The position numbers and the translations under genes were made by a program. DNA of 64,000 bases from Alicyclobacillus sp. ALC3. Lineage in GTDB: Bacteria > Bacillota > Bacilli > Alicyclobacillales > Alicyclobacillaceae. The stretch lies in the NCBI RefSeq assembly GCF_028751195.1, contig NZ_CP066784.1, positions 3,534,001 through 3,598,000 on the forward strand. The letters are read 5' to 3'. Positions 51,551 to 59,998 of the stretch are shown here, piece after piece. Within the stretch, counting starts at the first letter, position 1. Each line of letters starts with the position of its first letter. The notes under the pieces were generated by a model. The model worked only from the letters and a program-made list of their open reading frames with translations, was not told where the DNA came from and ran no database searches.

Positions 51551-52978
51551 CTAGGTTCGTTGCTTCGGCAATTGAATTTGAAACACGGTTTCTACATTGG
51601 GGGTACTCGTGAACTGAACTGTCCCTCGGTGTAATTCAACAATTTCTTTGACAATGGACAGGCCAATTCCAAGTCCTTCTCCACTTCTCGACGCGCCGCG
51701 GTAAAAACGCTCGAAAATCAGATCCCGGTCGTCGGAGCTAATGCCCTTGCCGTGATCGGCTACAGATAGATACACTGTGTCATGTCTCTCTTCCAGGGCG
51801 ATTTTGAGGAAGTGCCCGTCATACCCATACCGAACCGCATTGTCTAACAAATTGCGAACGGCGCGTTCCATGAGAGTCGCGTCAAACTCTAACTCGACAT
51901 CCTCTTCTGGTATTTCGGCCTCAACGACTATTTCTTGCCCGTCTAAAAACAGCATGTAATCTGCCACAATTCTTCGCACGAGTTCAGACAAGTTATGAAG
52001 CGATAGTTGAGGTTTAAATACGGTACCATCCTGCCGTGACACGTCTAGTAGTTGACCGAGAAGGTTGTTCATGTATCGAGACCGTTGCAGAATGATTTTC
52101 GCGCCAACTTGCAATTCTTGTTCATCCTTATAGCTGCGAGTGCGGATCGTTTCGGCGTAACCCAAAATCATTGTGAGTGGTGTCCGCAAATCATGTGAGA
52201 GGTTGGATATTAGTAGCTTCCTTCGGGCCTCTAATTGTTCAATTTGATTGGCCTGCTTGCTGATTCTCTGTGCCATGGAATTATAATAGCGTGCCAACTG
52301 GCCAATTTCGTCACGCGAAGGGTCTTCGAGAATATGGGGATCGGTTCCTAAACTGACCTGGTTGAGTGCCGAGTTTAGATTCTGCAGACGGCGATTGATG
52401 GACGAGAAAAACCGCAGGGAGATGAGGAGCGGCACAAGGATGGACAGAAAAATCGGTGCCATGAACCAAAACAGGGCTCTGGATGTGTGGGTATAGAAGG
52501 CCCTGACCGAACGAACATACATGTAAAGTTCCCCTGGTTTCACTTCGTTGCTGCTCAAACTTAGCAACAAATAATAGGTCCGGCCTTTTTGGCTTACCGA
52601 AGAAGCGAACGTTAGCGGTTCATTTCGGCGCCACATTTGATATGGCATATTGATGAATTTTCCTGTGATTTGAGAAAAGTTATAATGGGTCGCTACACCA
52701 GTTGTGTCGTAGATGACATTTCCGCTGGACGATAGTAACTCCAGGCGTAGAGCAGGTTTTTGGCTGTGAACTGCATCTAAAATCGGCTGAATCTCAGCTC
52801 TGTCTAGTGTCCGTTGTTGGGAAATCCGTTGGACCGTCTGCTTTAAAGTCACCTGTAAGGCTGCCAGGGAGTATTGACCACCAAGCGTCCCAACCAAATT
52901 AGAGAGCAGACCCGCAAGCACCAAAGTACTCATCGCGCTGACTATCAGGATGAGCCGCAATTTTGTTCCGGTCTTCAT
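51551..52978 (-). CDS. membrane sensor histidine kinase
   Basis: A 475-residue kinase. Helices at about 8-28 and 170-192 enclose an extracytoplasmic sensor. A HAMP domain (about 192-245), the phospho-acceptor helix SNLSHDLRTPLTMILGYAE, and an HATPase with LLDNAVRYG (N box), VADHGKGIS (G1), IFERFYRG (F) and GEGLGIGLSIVKEIVELH (G2, in parts) complete it. It phosphorylates the response regulator encoded upstream, whose stop it overlaps by ATGA. The signal is unknown. Confidence 0.93.
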   Translation of the reverse strand: MKTGTKLRLILIVSAMSTLVLAGLLSNLVGTLGGQYSLAALQVTLKQTVQRISQQRTLDRAEIQPILDAVHSQKPALRLELLSSSGNVIYDTTGVATHYNFSQITGKFINMPYQMWRRNEPLTFASSVSQKGRTYYLLLSLSSNEVKPGELYMYVRSVRAFYTHTSRALFWFMAPIFLSILVPLLISLRFFSSINRRLQNLNSALNQVSLGTDPHILEDPSRDEIGQLARYYNSMAQRISKQANQIEQLEARRKLLISNLSHDLRTPLTMILGYAETIRTRSYKDEQELQVGAKIILQRSRYMNNLLGQLLDVSRQDGTVFKPQLSLHNLSELVRRIVADYMLFLDGQEIVVEAEIPEEDVELEFDATLMERAVRNLLDNAVRYGYDGHFLKIALEERHDTVYLSVADHGKGISSDDRDLIFERFYRGASRSGEGLGIGLSIVKEIVELHRGTVQFTSTPNVETVFQIQLPKQRT

Positions 52979-53664
52979 AATCCGTCCCCCGAAAATCGAT
53001 AGCCGACACCCCTTACTGACTGAAGGTGGAGTGGGGACTCACTAGCGTCTCCGAGTAAACTGCGCAGTCGGCTGATGAACACACTTAGGTTGTTGCTGTC
53101 GAAGTTTTCATGGTTCCATACATGCTGGTATATCTCTCGCTTGGTGAGCACCCGGTCAGGGTTTCGCATGAACAGTTGCAGAAGCCTGCACTCGACATCC
53201 GTCAAAGGGGAGCGTTTGCCGTTGTTGTGCAGTAATCGGTTATCAACATCGAGAACCAGTGCTGACAAGCGGATGACCTCCGACTGATCGCTCGAATGGC
53301 GGCGATGTCTTCGCAAATGGGCTTGCACGCGCGCAACTAGTTCCATCGGGCTGAACGGTTTCGTCATGAAGTCGTCCGCGCCTAGGTCGAGCGTGTCTAC
53401 TTTATCTGGGATGTCCCCTCGGGCGCTGAGCACGATGACAGGGGTATCTGAATCACTACGTCGTATGAGTTGGAGGACGTCGAACCCGTTCAGGTCATCC
53501 ATCATCAAATCCAAGATTAATAATTCAATTCGATATTTCTGCATCTGTTCGACCGCTTGTCGCCCCGACGCTGCCTCAACAACGTGCCAGCCTGCTTGTT
53601 CTAAGTGTTTGCGTACGAGCGTCCGTATCTCGGGCTCGTCATCCACCACGAGAATGTGATGCAT
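52975..53664 (-). CDS. OmpR-family response regulator
   Basis: A 229-residue regulator. The receiver domain (1-120) has acidic Asp8 and Asp9, the phospho-acceptor Asp52 in LILDLMMDD, VLSARG and MTKPFSPMELVARV (Lys). A winged-helix OmpR DNA-binding domain (about 130-228) contains LTDVECRLLQLFMRNPD, then VWNHENFDSNNLSVFISRLR and VRGVGYRF. ATG 53664 follows GGAGAGTGGTATACC. First gene of the pair with the kinase, possibly continuing to the GH84 gene 169 bp after the kinase. Confidence 0.94.
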   Translation of the reverse strand: MHHILVVDDEPEIRTLVRKHLEQAGWHVVEAASGRQAVEQMQKYRIELLILDLMMDDLNGFDVLQLIRRSDSDTPVIVLSARGDIPDKVDTLDLGADDFMTKPFSPMELVARVQAHLRRHRRHSSDQSEVIRLSALVLDVDNRLLHNNGKRSPLTDVECRLLQLFMRNPDRVLTKREIYQHVWNHENFDSNNLSVFISRLRSLLGDASESPLHLQSVRGVGYRFSGDGL

Positions 53665-53910
53665 GGTATACCACTCTCCGTACACAAAGTTCATGCCACC
53701 TAGCAGAATATCCGATGAATGCGGATTGCGAAAGTGCGAACATTTGTATCCAAGTGTCGTTAAGACTTCATTAAGAAAACTTTCCGGGATTATCGCTAGG
53801 ATCTCGAGTGTACACCGGAGCCTGTGCGTCGTCAGCTAGCCGCAGAATGAAGTACACAGACAGATTGCTTCAAGTGTTTTCAGGTAAATGGGGAAGGGTG
53901 TTGTAAATAA

Positions 53911-54858
53911 ATGATATGGTTCTTTGTTGGCCTAGGGGTAGGTCTTATTTTAGTTGCCGCTGTTGCTGTTTTCGGGATGTCCTTTTTTGTGGCACACCGT
54001 CTGACGCATCCCGCGAGGCGTTCCGTTGATGTCGCTCCTTCTGATCATGGATTGCAGTGGGAGAACGTCACGTTTTTCAGCTACACAGACGATATTCCTC
54101 TCCAAGGTTGGTACATCCCTTGTCAGGGTGCAAACAGCACCGTGATCATGGCGCACGGCTATCGGATGAACCGTACAGAGCGAAGTGGATTTGCGCTGCA
54201 GTACGCAAAGGACCTGGTCGCGTCAGGTCATAACGTGGTCATGTTCGACTTTCGAAACAGCGGCGAGTCACAGGGAGCTGTTTCGACTGTCGGGCATTAC
54301 GAGCAACGTGACCTCCACGGCGTCATCGCCTGGGTAAAAGACCGTCACCGGGGCCCGGTCTTTCTCCACGGCTTTTCGATGGGAGCTGCTACCTGTCTCC
54401 TGACTGCAGCGAAGGAACCTGTGTCCGCCATCATTGCCGATAGTCCTTTTGACAATCTAAACACCTACCTGGTGGAAAATTTGCCAAGGTGGTCCAAATT
54501 TCCGAGTTTTCCATTTACCTGGTTAGTCCTTCAGTTGATCCCCTTCCTCGTCAAAGCGAGCCCGGAGCAGGTTGTCCCGTTACATGCTCTCCCTGCGTTG
54601 GCGGATACGCCGATTCTCTTTATCCATGGGATGGGAGACAAGAGGATTCCGTGGCAACACAGTCAGCGCATGTACGAGCGAAGTTCAAACTCGGAATTGT
54701 GGTTGGTGCCAGATGCTGACCACTGCGGGTCGTACGTTGCCGACCCAGATGCTTATACCGGCCGTGTTACTAAGTTTCTCAATAGGACACTGCAACTGTC
54801 TCCCAAGGGCAACGCCAATTCCTTGGCGCCCATAGCGGAAGGGGAACATGCTCTATGA
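53911..54858 (+). CDS. membrane-anchored alpha/beta hydrolase
   Basis: A 315-residue enzyme with an N-terminal helix (2-30) and an alpha/beta-hydrolase fold: oxyanion HG in IMAHGYRMNRTER, DFRNSGES, nucleophile Ser in HGFSMGAATCLL, Asp in IHGMGDKRIPW and His in PDADHCGSYV. It resembles YqkD/bem46-like hydrolases with unknown natural substrates. ATG 53911 after GGGAAGGGTG. It overlaps the next gene (ATGA), so it is co-translated with an exporter. Confidence 0.85.
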   Translation: MIWFFVGLGVGLILVAAVAVFGMSFFVAHRLTHPARRSVDVAPSDHGLQWENVTFFSYTDDIPLQGWYIPCQGANSTVIMAHGYRMNRTERSGFALQYAKDLVASGHNVVMFDFRNSGESQGAVSTVGHYEQRDLHGVIAWVKDRHRGPVFLHGFSMGAATCLLTAAKEPVSAIIADSPFDNLNTYLVENLPRWSKFPSFPFTWLVLQLIPFLVKASPEQVVPLHALPALADTPILFIHGMGDKRIPWQHSQRMYERSSNSELWLVPDADHCGSYVADPDAYTGRVTKFLNRTLQLSPKGNANSLAPIAEGEHAL

Positions 54859-56441
54859 CCTCCACAATTACCTCTGTAGGACACGGAGTACAGCAGACGC
54901 ACAGTGCGCGTGCTCGCTGGATAGCGCTCGCTGTCCTTTGCCTCAGTCTCATTGTAATCGCGCTGGACGCGACCATCGTCAACGTCGCCACCTCTACCAT
55001 CTCTACCAAGCTACACACCTCTGAGAACCAACTCCAGTGGATTGTTGACGCATACACCCTCGTCTTTGCAGCTCTGTTGCTGACCTGCGGCAATCTGGCG
55101 GACCGCTTTGGCAGGAGAACTGGACTCATCGTCGGATTAACGGTGTTCGGAGCAGGTTCCTTCGCTGCGGCCTTGTCAACGAGCGCAGCACAGCTGATTG
55201 TCTTTCGCGGCGGGATGGGGCTCGGCGCGGCATTCATCATGCCAGCCACTCTCTCCTCCATCTCGCATTTGTTCCGAAATCCTGTGGAACGGACTCGGGC
55301 GCTCAGTATTTGGTCTGCAACGCTCGGGATTGGAGCAGTGCTCGGCCCACTGATTGGCGGCAAGCTGCTACAGGCGTACAGTTGGGAGTCGGTGTTCTGG
55401 GTGAACATCCCGATTGCGGTCATCGGAATCGCACTCGCGTTGATGTATGTCCCGAATTCCAAACACAAGGCAGGGCGGATTGACATTGTTGGGTTGGTGA
55501 TTTCCATCTTGGCGCTGGGTTCGCTCGTTTGGGCCATTATCGAAGGGCCAGTCAAAGGCTGGGGCACACTCTCAATTGTCTGGGCCTTCGTGGTCGCCGC
55601 CTTGGCACTGGCCGCCTTCGTGCTGTGGGAGCTTAAAACTGACCATCCACTGCTACCGATGCACTTTTTCAAAAACCCACGGTTCAGCATGGCAACTCTT
55701 TCGATTTCGACCGCGTACTTCGGCTTGATGGGCGCGCTGTTTCTCTCAACACAATTCATTCAGTCCGTGCTTGGCAATAACCCTCTTCAGACCGGCCTTC
55801 GCGTCGCGCCGGAAGCTCTGTCGATCGCAGTTTTCGCCCTGGTTGCAGAGAAATTGGTGCACCGGGCTGGCACGAAGTTCACTGTCGTCGGTGGCCTCGT
55901 AATCATGGCTGTGGGGCTCCTGCTCCTTTCACTCACGCCGAAGGGCACCGCCTACATGCACCTCCTTCCCGCGCTCATCTGCCTGGGAGCCGGCATCGGG
56001 GCGACGATGGCTGCGTGTGAAGACTCGGTCATCGGATCACTACCGCAAGGACAAATGGGGACGGGGACAGCAGTGAATAGCACGCTGATTCAGGTGGGTA
56101 GCACCATTGGCGTTGCAGTCTTCGGCAGTCTGGAGAACACGCTGTACCAAAAGCACATGATACAGCACGTCCAGGGGCTCCGGTTGCCCCCAGGCATCGC
56201 AACCCAGATGACGAAGTCGATTTCCATCACGAACGTGGTTGCCAACCACCTGGGTACGGCGTACTCAGCCACGGTTCATGGCTTTGCGAACAGTGCATTC
56301 ATTCATGGCTTCGACAGAGCATCACTAGTTGGATGCTTCGCCGCATTGGCTGCCGCAGTCCTGGCGCTGGCGTGGTTACCCGCCAGACACAGGGCGCCCC
56401 ATAAACAGAGTTTGGACCAGGAGGTGGGAGAGGTACTTTGA
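54855..56441 (+). CDS. MFS exporter, DHA2 (EmrB/QacA) family
   Basis: A 528-residue 14-helix drug:proton antiporter. Signatures: LDATIVNVATSTISTKLH (motif D1), ADRFGRRTGLIVGL (motif A), WSATLGIGAVLGPLIGGKLLQAY (motif C), and WRSVFWVNIPIA-like WESVFWVNIPIAVI. It exports lipophilic compounds or antibiotics. The ATG overlaps the hydrolase TGA, so hydrolysis and export may be linked. Ends before a strong terminator shared with the convergent exporter gene. Confidence 0.92.
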   Translation: MTSTITSVGHGVQQTHSARARWIALAVLCLSLIVIALDATIVNVATSTISTKLHTSENQLQWIVDAYTLVFAALLLTCGNLADRFGRRTGLIVGLTVFGAGSFAAALSTSAAQLIVFRGGMGLGAAFIMPATLSSISHLFRNPVERTRALSIWSATLGIGAVLGPLIGGKLLQAYSWESVFWVNIPIAVIGIALALMYVPNSKHKAGRIDIVGLVISILALGSLVWAIIEGPVKGWGTLSIVWAFVVAALALAAFVLWELKTDHPLLPMHFFKNPRFSMATLSISTAYFGLMGALFLSTQFIQSVLGNNPLQTGLRVAPEALSIAVFALVAEKLVHRAGTKFTVVGGLVIMAVGLLLLSLTPKGTAYMHLLPALICLGAGIGATMAACEDSVIGSLPQGQMGTGTAVNSTLIQVGSTIGVAVFGSLENTLYQKHMIQHVQGLRLPPGIATQMTKSISITNVVANHLGTAYSATVHGFANSAFIHGFDRASLVGCFAALAAAVLALAWLPARHRAPHKQSLDQEVGEVL

Positions 56442-56456
56442 ACACTGTACACGAAT

Positions 56457-56496
56457 GGGACTGCCCGTCAGTGCGGATGCACTGCAGGGCAGTCCC
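56457..56496. terminator. bidirectional hairpin terminator of the GGGACTGCCC family
   Basis: GGGACTGCCC (56457-56466) pairs with GGGCAGTCCC (56487-56496), and inside it CAGTGC-GGAT-GCACTG (56469-56484) pairs perfectly. It lies between convergent exporter genes. It matches the hairpin at 13779-13820 in both stem and loop. Confidence 0.8.
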
Positions 56497-56515
56497 GGCT
56501 GATTTGCTGCGAAGG

Positions 56516-58102
56516 TCAGGACTGAGCAGGTAGTACAGAACTTTTCTTAGCCCCACTCCTACGATAGAGCCAAGCCATCAGCACAAACAACAGACTACAA
56601 GCAGATATCACGAACGCAGCCCAGTACAGGTGTCCAAAGCCAAGGTTGGATACGTCATGCAGTGCTTGTAAGATCGCGTTGCGGATTGGAGCACTGGGTA
56701 TCTTTTGAATCTGTTGAGATAAGTTTCCAAAACTCTCGACACCCTTCATGCGAGACATTTCCGATGGCGGAATGCTGGCAGGTGAAACCCCGATGCCCTG
56801 CAGGTTCTTCAGCACAACCTGTGGGAACTGTGACATCGACCGCGTTAAAAATCCCGCGAAAATTGTCGGGCCAAGTGTCAGCCCTACTTCTCGAACGAGC
56901 GATAATATACCAAGTGCGGTTGACTTGTCATTTGGAACGCGCTCCGTGATCAAGAAGTTCAGTGGAGCCCCCAGCATAGTTCCGACACCGAGTCCAACGA
57001 TACTACTGGCGATGACCATCTGCCAGGTGGAGGTGACCCAGAGCGGGAACAGAGCCGACCCAATTGCGGCTGCGACTGATCCGAAGGCGAGAGTCACAAT
57101 GGGCCCACGTTTATCCATGAAGGCGCCGCCGCCCATGGCCCCGACACCAGAGAACAGCGCCATTGGAGTATACCAGTAACCTGCATGGTTCGCTGACCAG
57201 CCGAGAACAGTCTGCACATATGCAGGCAGGAAAATCACAGACGACAGAATCAATCCTGATGCAAGGCCCACTGCCAAAGTCCAGCGTGCTGCAGGATTGC
57301 GCAACAAAGACATCGGAATGAGCGGATCGTCGCCTCTTCTGTCTACGCGCACTTCATACCAGAGCAACAGTGCGAGCAATAGGACTCCGCCTAAGACAAA
57401 CCCGTAAACGTGCGGAGATTGCAGACTAGACATGATGTTAGCCCCATTGAGGTTGGTTAATCCATACATCAACCCGAGCATGCCAATCGAAAGCAAGATA
57501 ATTCCAAACGTATCCAGCCTGCCCTTTGCGGAAGACTTACTCTCCGTAATGCCTCGTAGCCCGAAAATCACAAGGAGTAATGCGATGGGCACGTTAATCC
57601 AGAACAACCAGTGCCAATCATGTGTCAGTCCAAGGATGAACGACCCGATGTTTGGCCCGAGAATCGCGGACATGCCATTCATTCCACCAACCATACCCAA
57701 AGCCCGGCCTTGACGTTCTTTGGGGACTGTTGCCACAATGTACCCATTCGCGATTGGGAAAATACCGCCACCGCCCAGTGACTGGATGACCCTGCTGATC
57801 AGCAACATGGTGAAATTGTCACTGAGCGCGACTAACATCGACCCGATACCGAATAGGGTGATGCTTATGAGGAACATCCGCTTACGGCCGTATCGGTCCG
57901 AGAGCTTTGCCATGATAGGGACGCTCACTGCAAGTCCGAGCGTGTAAATCGTGATAATCCACGCGCCCCAACTTGCCGAGACCGAGAACGAGTGAATCAA
58001 GGTAGTTAAGGCCGAACTCATGATGCCATTGTCGAGACCTCCCATAAAAACTCCAATGGCGAAAATCGTCAAAGCGGCATTTTTTGCGTTTGTCCTAGAC
58101 AC
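56516..58102 (-). CDS. MFS exporter, DHA2 family
   Basis: A 528-residue 14-helix exporter. Signatures: VFMGGLDNGIMSSALTTLI (motif D1-like), KLSDRYGRKRMFLISI (motif A), GMVGGMNGMSAILGPNIGSF (motif C) and WHWLFWINVPIALLL. It differs from the convergent exporter in the N-terminal motif (NGIMSSAL), so it is an independent gene. GTG 58102 is chosen because GGAGGGCGACAAA precedes it; a GTG at 58144 would begin within an operator. It is under its own promoter despite following the cyd genes. Confidence 0.9.
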   Translation of the reverse strand: MSRTNAKNAALTIFAIGVFMGGLDNGIMSSALTTLIHSFSVSASWGAWIITIYTLGLAVSVPIMAKLSDRYGRKRMFLISITLFGIGSMLVALSDNFTMLLISRVIQSLGGGGIFPIANGYIVATVPKERQGRALGMVGGMNGMSAILGPNIGSFILGLTHDWHWLFWINVPIALLLVIFGLRGITESKSSAKGRLDTFGIILLSIGMLGLMYGLTNLNGANIMSSLQSPHVYGFVLGGVLLLALLLWYEVRVDRRGDDPLIPMSLLRNPAARWTLAVGLASGLILSSVIFLPAYVQTVLGWSANHAGYWYTPMALFSGVGAMGGGAFMDKRGPIVTLAFGSVAAAIGSALFPLWVTSTWQMVIASSIVGLGVGTMLGAPLNFLITERVPNDKSTALGILSLVREVGLTLGPTIFAGFLTRSMSQFPQVVLKNLQGIGVSPASIPPSEMSRMKGVESFGNLSQQIQKIPSAPIRNAILQALHDVSNLGFGHLYWAAFVISACSLLFVLMAWLYRRSGAKKSSVLPAQS

Positions 58103-58137
58103 TTTGTCGCCCTCCTGCAGACGCCGTTCATCTTGAT

Positions 58138-58201
58138 TAATCACTTATGACTAATCAACTGCATTCTATCTCCTCTGGGCTATATTAGTCAATAGTGACT
58201 A
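58138..58201 (-). promoter_or_regulatory. promoter with two TARTCA-N4-TGACTA operators
   Basis: On the minus strand the -35 TTGACT (58187-58192) and -10 TAGAAT (58163-58168) are 18 bases apart. An inverted repeat TAGTCA-N4-TGACTA (58186-58201) covers the -35, and TAATCA-N4-TGACTA (58138-58153, inside a longer TTGATTA..TAATCAA palindrome) lies just after the expected transcription start. The architecture fits a MarR- or TetR-type repressor site pair. Confidence 0.65.
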
Positions 58202-59998
58202 TATGGTGAGCGAATTCATCTCCCACATGGCGCGATACAGTCCATTTTGGGCGAGAAGGTCTGTATGGGACCCGTGTTCCAAAATGGAACCGCCGTCCAT
58301 CACCAGAATTTCGTCCATCCGGTCGAGGCCCACGAGTCGATGAGTGATGAGTATTAATGACCGATTGCTGCAACTGTCGAGCACGGTGGAAAGGATGTCT
58401 TCCTCCGTGACAGCGTCGAGGCCGCTCGTGGCCTCGTCCAGCACCCAAATCGGCGCCGCCTGGAGAAACGCCCGCGCCAGGGCAACTCGCTGGCGCTCTC
58501 CGCCAGACAGAGTTGCCCCTTGTTCTCCAACCAAGGTGTTGAGCCCCTCCGGCAGGTGGACAACGAGATCCGTGAGTTTAACTGCATCTAATGCTCGCAT
58601 CAAATCCTCTGCGGTCGCATCTGGTCTGGCGATTCTCAGGTTTTCGGCAATGCTTGTATGGAACAAATACGGTTGTTGAAGAACCACCGTAATCAGATTT
58701 CGGACCGTTTCAGAACGGTATTCGCGCAGTTCCCGCCCTCCCAGTCGAATCGAACCTTGGTACTCCCAGAAGCGGACTAACAGCTGCAACAATGTACTTT
58801 TCCCCGCTCCGCTCGGGCCGACAATCGCGATGTGCTTGCCGTGTGGCAGTTCAAACGTGACATCTGTCAGGACCGCTGGAGAAGCGCTGCACGGTAAACT
58901 CAACGATGACTCGTGTATCTGATTTCCAGGCGTGTATCGTCCTCGATTCGGATAACGGAACGTGACATGGGCAAAGGACAGGTCAAAGCTGGTGGGTAAC
59001 GGGCTAGGCGTCACATCAGTGCAGGCAGGTTCCTCGGTCACGGGCTGTTTTGCGGCAAGGCGGAATACACGTTTTGCCGCCTCCATGCTTTGGCCGAAGG
59101 ACTGGAAGACTGTCGTCAGTGGCATCACGGCTTCGAAACTCGCCAAGGCTGTCAATACGAGGGCAGTTAAGCTGACTCCGGTTAAGTGACGGGTATTGAC
59201 GAGTGGAATGGCCAACAGCAGGACGACCCAAGCTGCAGCATTCTGAAAGAAAGTGCTCAATCCGGTGGCTAATCCACTGACATGACTCAAGCGCAGTTGC
59301 CTCTGCGACAACCGCCATTGTGCTCCCTCCAATCTTCGGAGCACTGCCTCAGTTTGCCCAAAGGTTATGATTTCCGTCATGCCGTGAACAGACTCTGTGA
59401 CTCGTGCATAAATTTCGGCGCGGGATTGAATGGTGCCGGCACTATCCCGTTTGCTGAGTTGCAAGGTGAGCAGCGGGACACCGACTCCGGTGAGCAGCGA
59501 CGCAACAACCAAGGCCTGTGCAATGGATATGCTCCAGTGGGAAACAATGGCATACATTAAGAACAAAGTGAGCAGCGCGACAATAGGAGGGGCCACCACT
59601 CGTAAGTAAAGGTTTTGCAGGGTATCCACGTCGCTGGTCAAGGTACTAAGCACGTCTCCACCTTGAGCGTTCTGTAAGCTTGCCGGAGCCGCGGGTTCGA
59701 CTCGCTGGTACAGCCATATACGCAGACGAGACAAGATGCGAAATGTCAGGTCGTGTGAAACATAGCGCTCCAGGTATCGAAACACCGCTCGGGATATTCC
59801 AAAGAACCGTACGCCGACAATCGGCACCCACAGGAGTAAGATGGTCGTGGGGTGAAGCGCTGCGCTTGCAATCAAGTAACCGGACGTCGCCATCAAGCCG
59901 ATGCTTGCGCCGACCGTGAGAAATCCGAGCAGAACAGAAAGAGCCATGCGCAGTTTGTAAGGTGCGAAGAACTGCCATAGCGTCAAAGCGGTCTTCAC
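58199..59998 (-). CDS. cydC: CydC: ABC half-transporter for cytochrome bd assembly
   Basis: A 599-residue half-transporter: six helices (to about 300), then an ATPase with VGPSGAGKSTLLQLL (Walker A), LQQPYLFHTSIAENL, TLSGGERQRVALARAFLQ (signature) and WVLDEATSGLD (Walker B). An about 35-residue insert lies between the domains (about 318-355). With CydD it exports thiols (cysteine or glutathione) or haem needed to mature cytochrome bd. It overlaps cydD by 4 bp (ATGA). Confidence 0.92.
   Translation of the reverse strand: MKTALTLWQFFAPYKLRMALSVLLGFLTVGASIGLMATSGYLIASAALHPTTILLLWVPIVGVRFFGISRAVFRYLERYVSHDLTFRILSRLRIWLYQRVEPAAPASLQNAQGGDVLSTLTSDVDTLQNLYLRVVAPPIVALLTLFLMYAIVSHWSISIAQALVVASLLTGVGVPLLTLQLSKRDSAGTIQSRAEIYARVTESVHGMTEIITFGQTEAVLRRLEGAQWRLSQRQLRLSHVSGLATGLSTFFQNAAAWVVLLLAIPLVNTRHLTGVSLTALVLTALASFEAVMPLTTVFQSFGQSMEAAKRVFRLAAKQPVTEEPACTDVTPSPLPTSFDLSFAHVTFRYPNRGRYTPGNQIHESSLSLPCSASPAVLTDVTFELPHGKHIAIVGPSGAGKSTLLQLLVRFWEYQGSIRLGGRELREYRSETVRNLITVVLQQPYLFHTSIAENLRIARPDATAEDLMRALDAVKLTDLVVHLPEGLNTLVGEQGATLSGGERQRVALARAFLQAAPIWVLDEATSGLDAVTEEDILSTVLDSCSNRSLILITHRLVGLDRMDEILVMDGGSILEHGSHTDLLAQNGLYRAMWEMNSLTI

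Noticed and set aside
54779..55759. 326-residue minus-strand frame opposite the DHA2 exporter
   Set aside because: Shadow of a conserved transporter, with no start signal and low-complexity composition.
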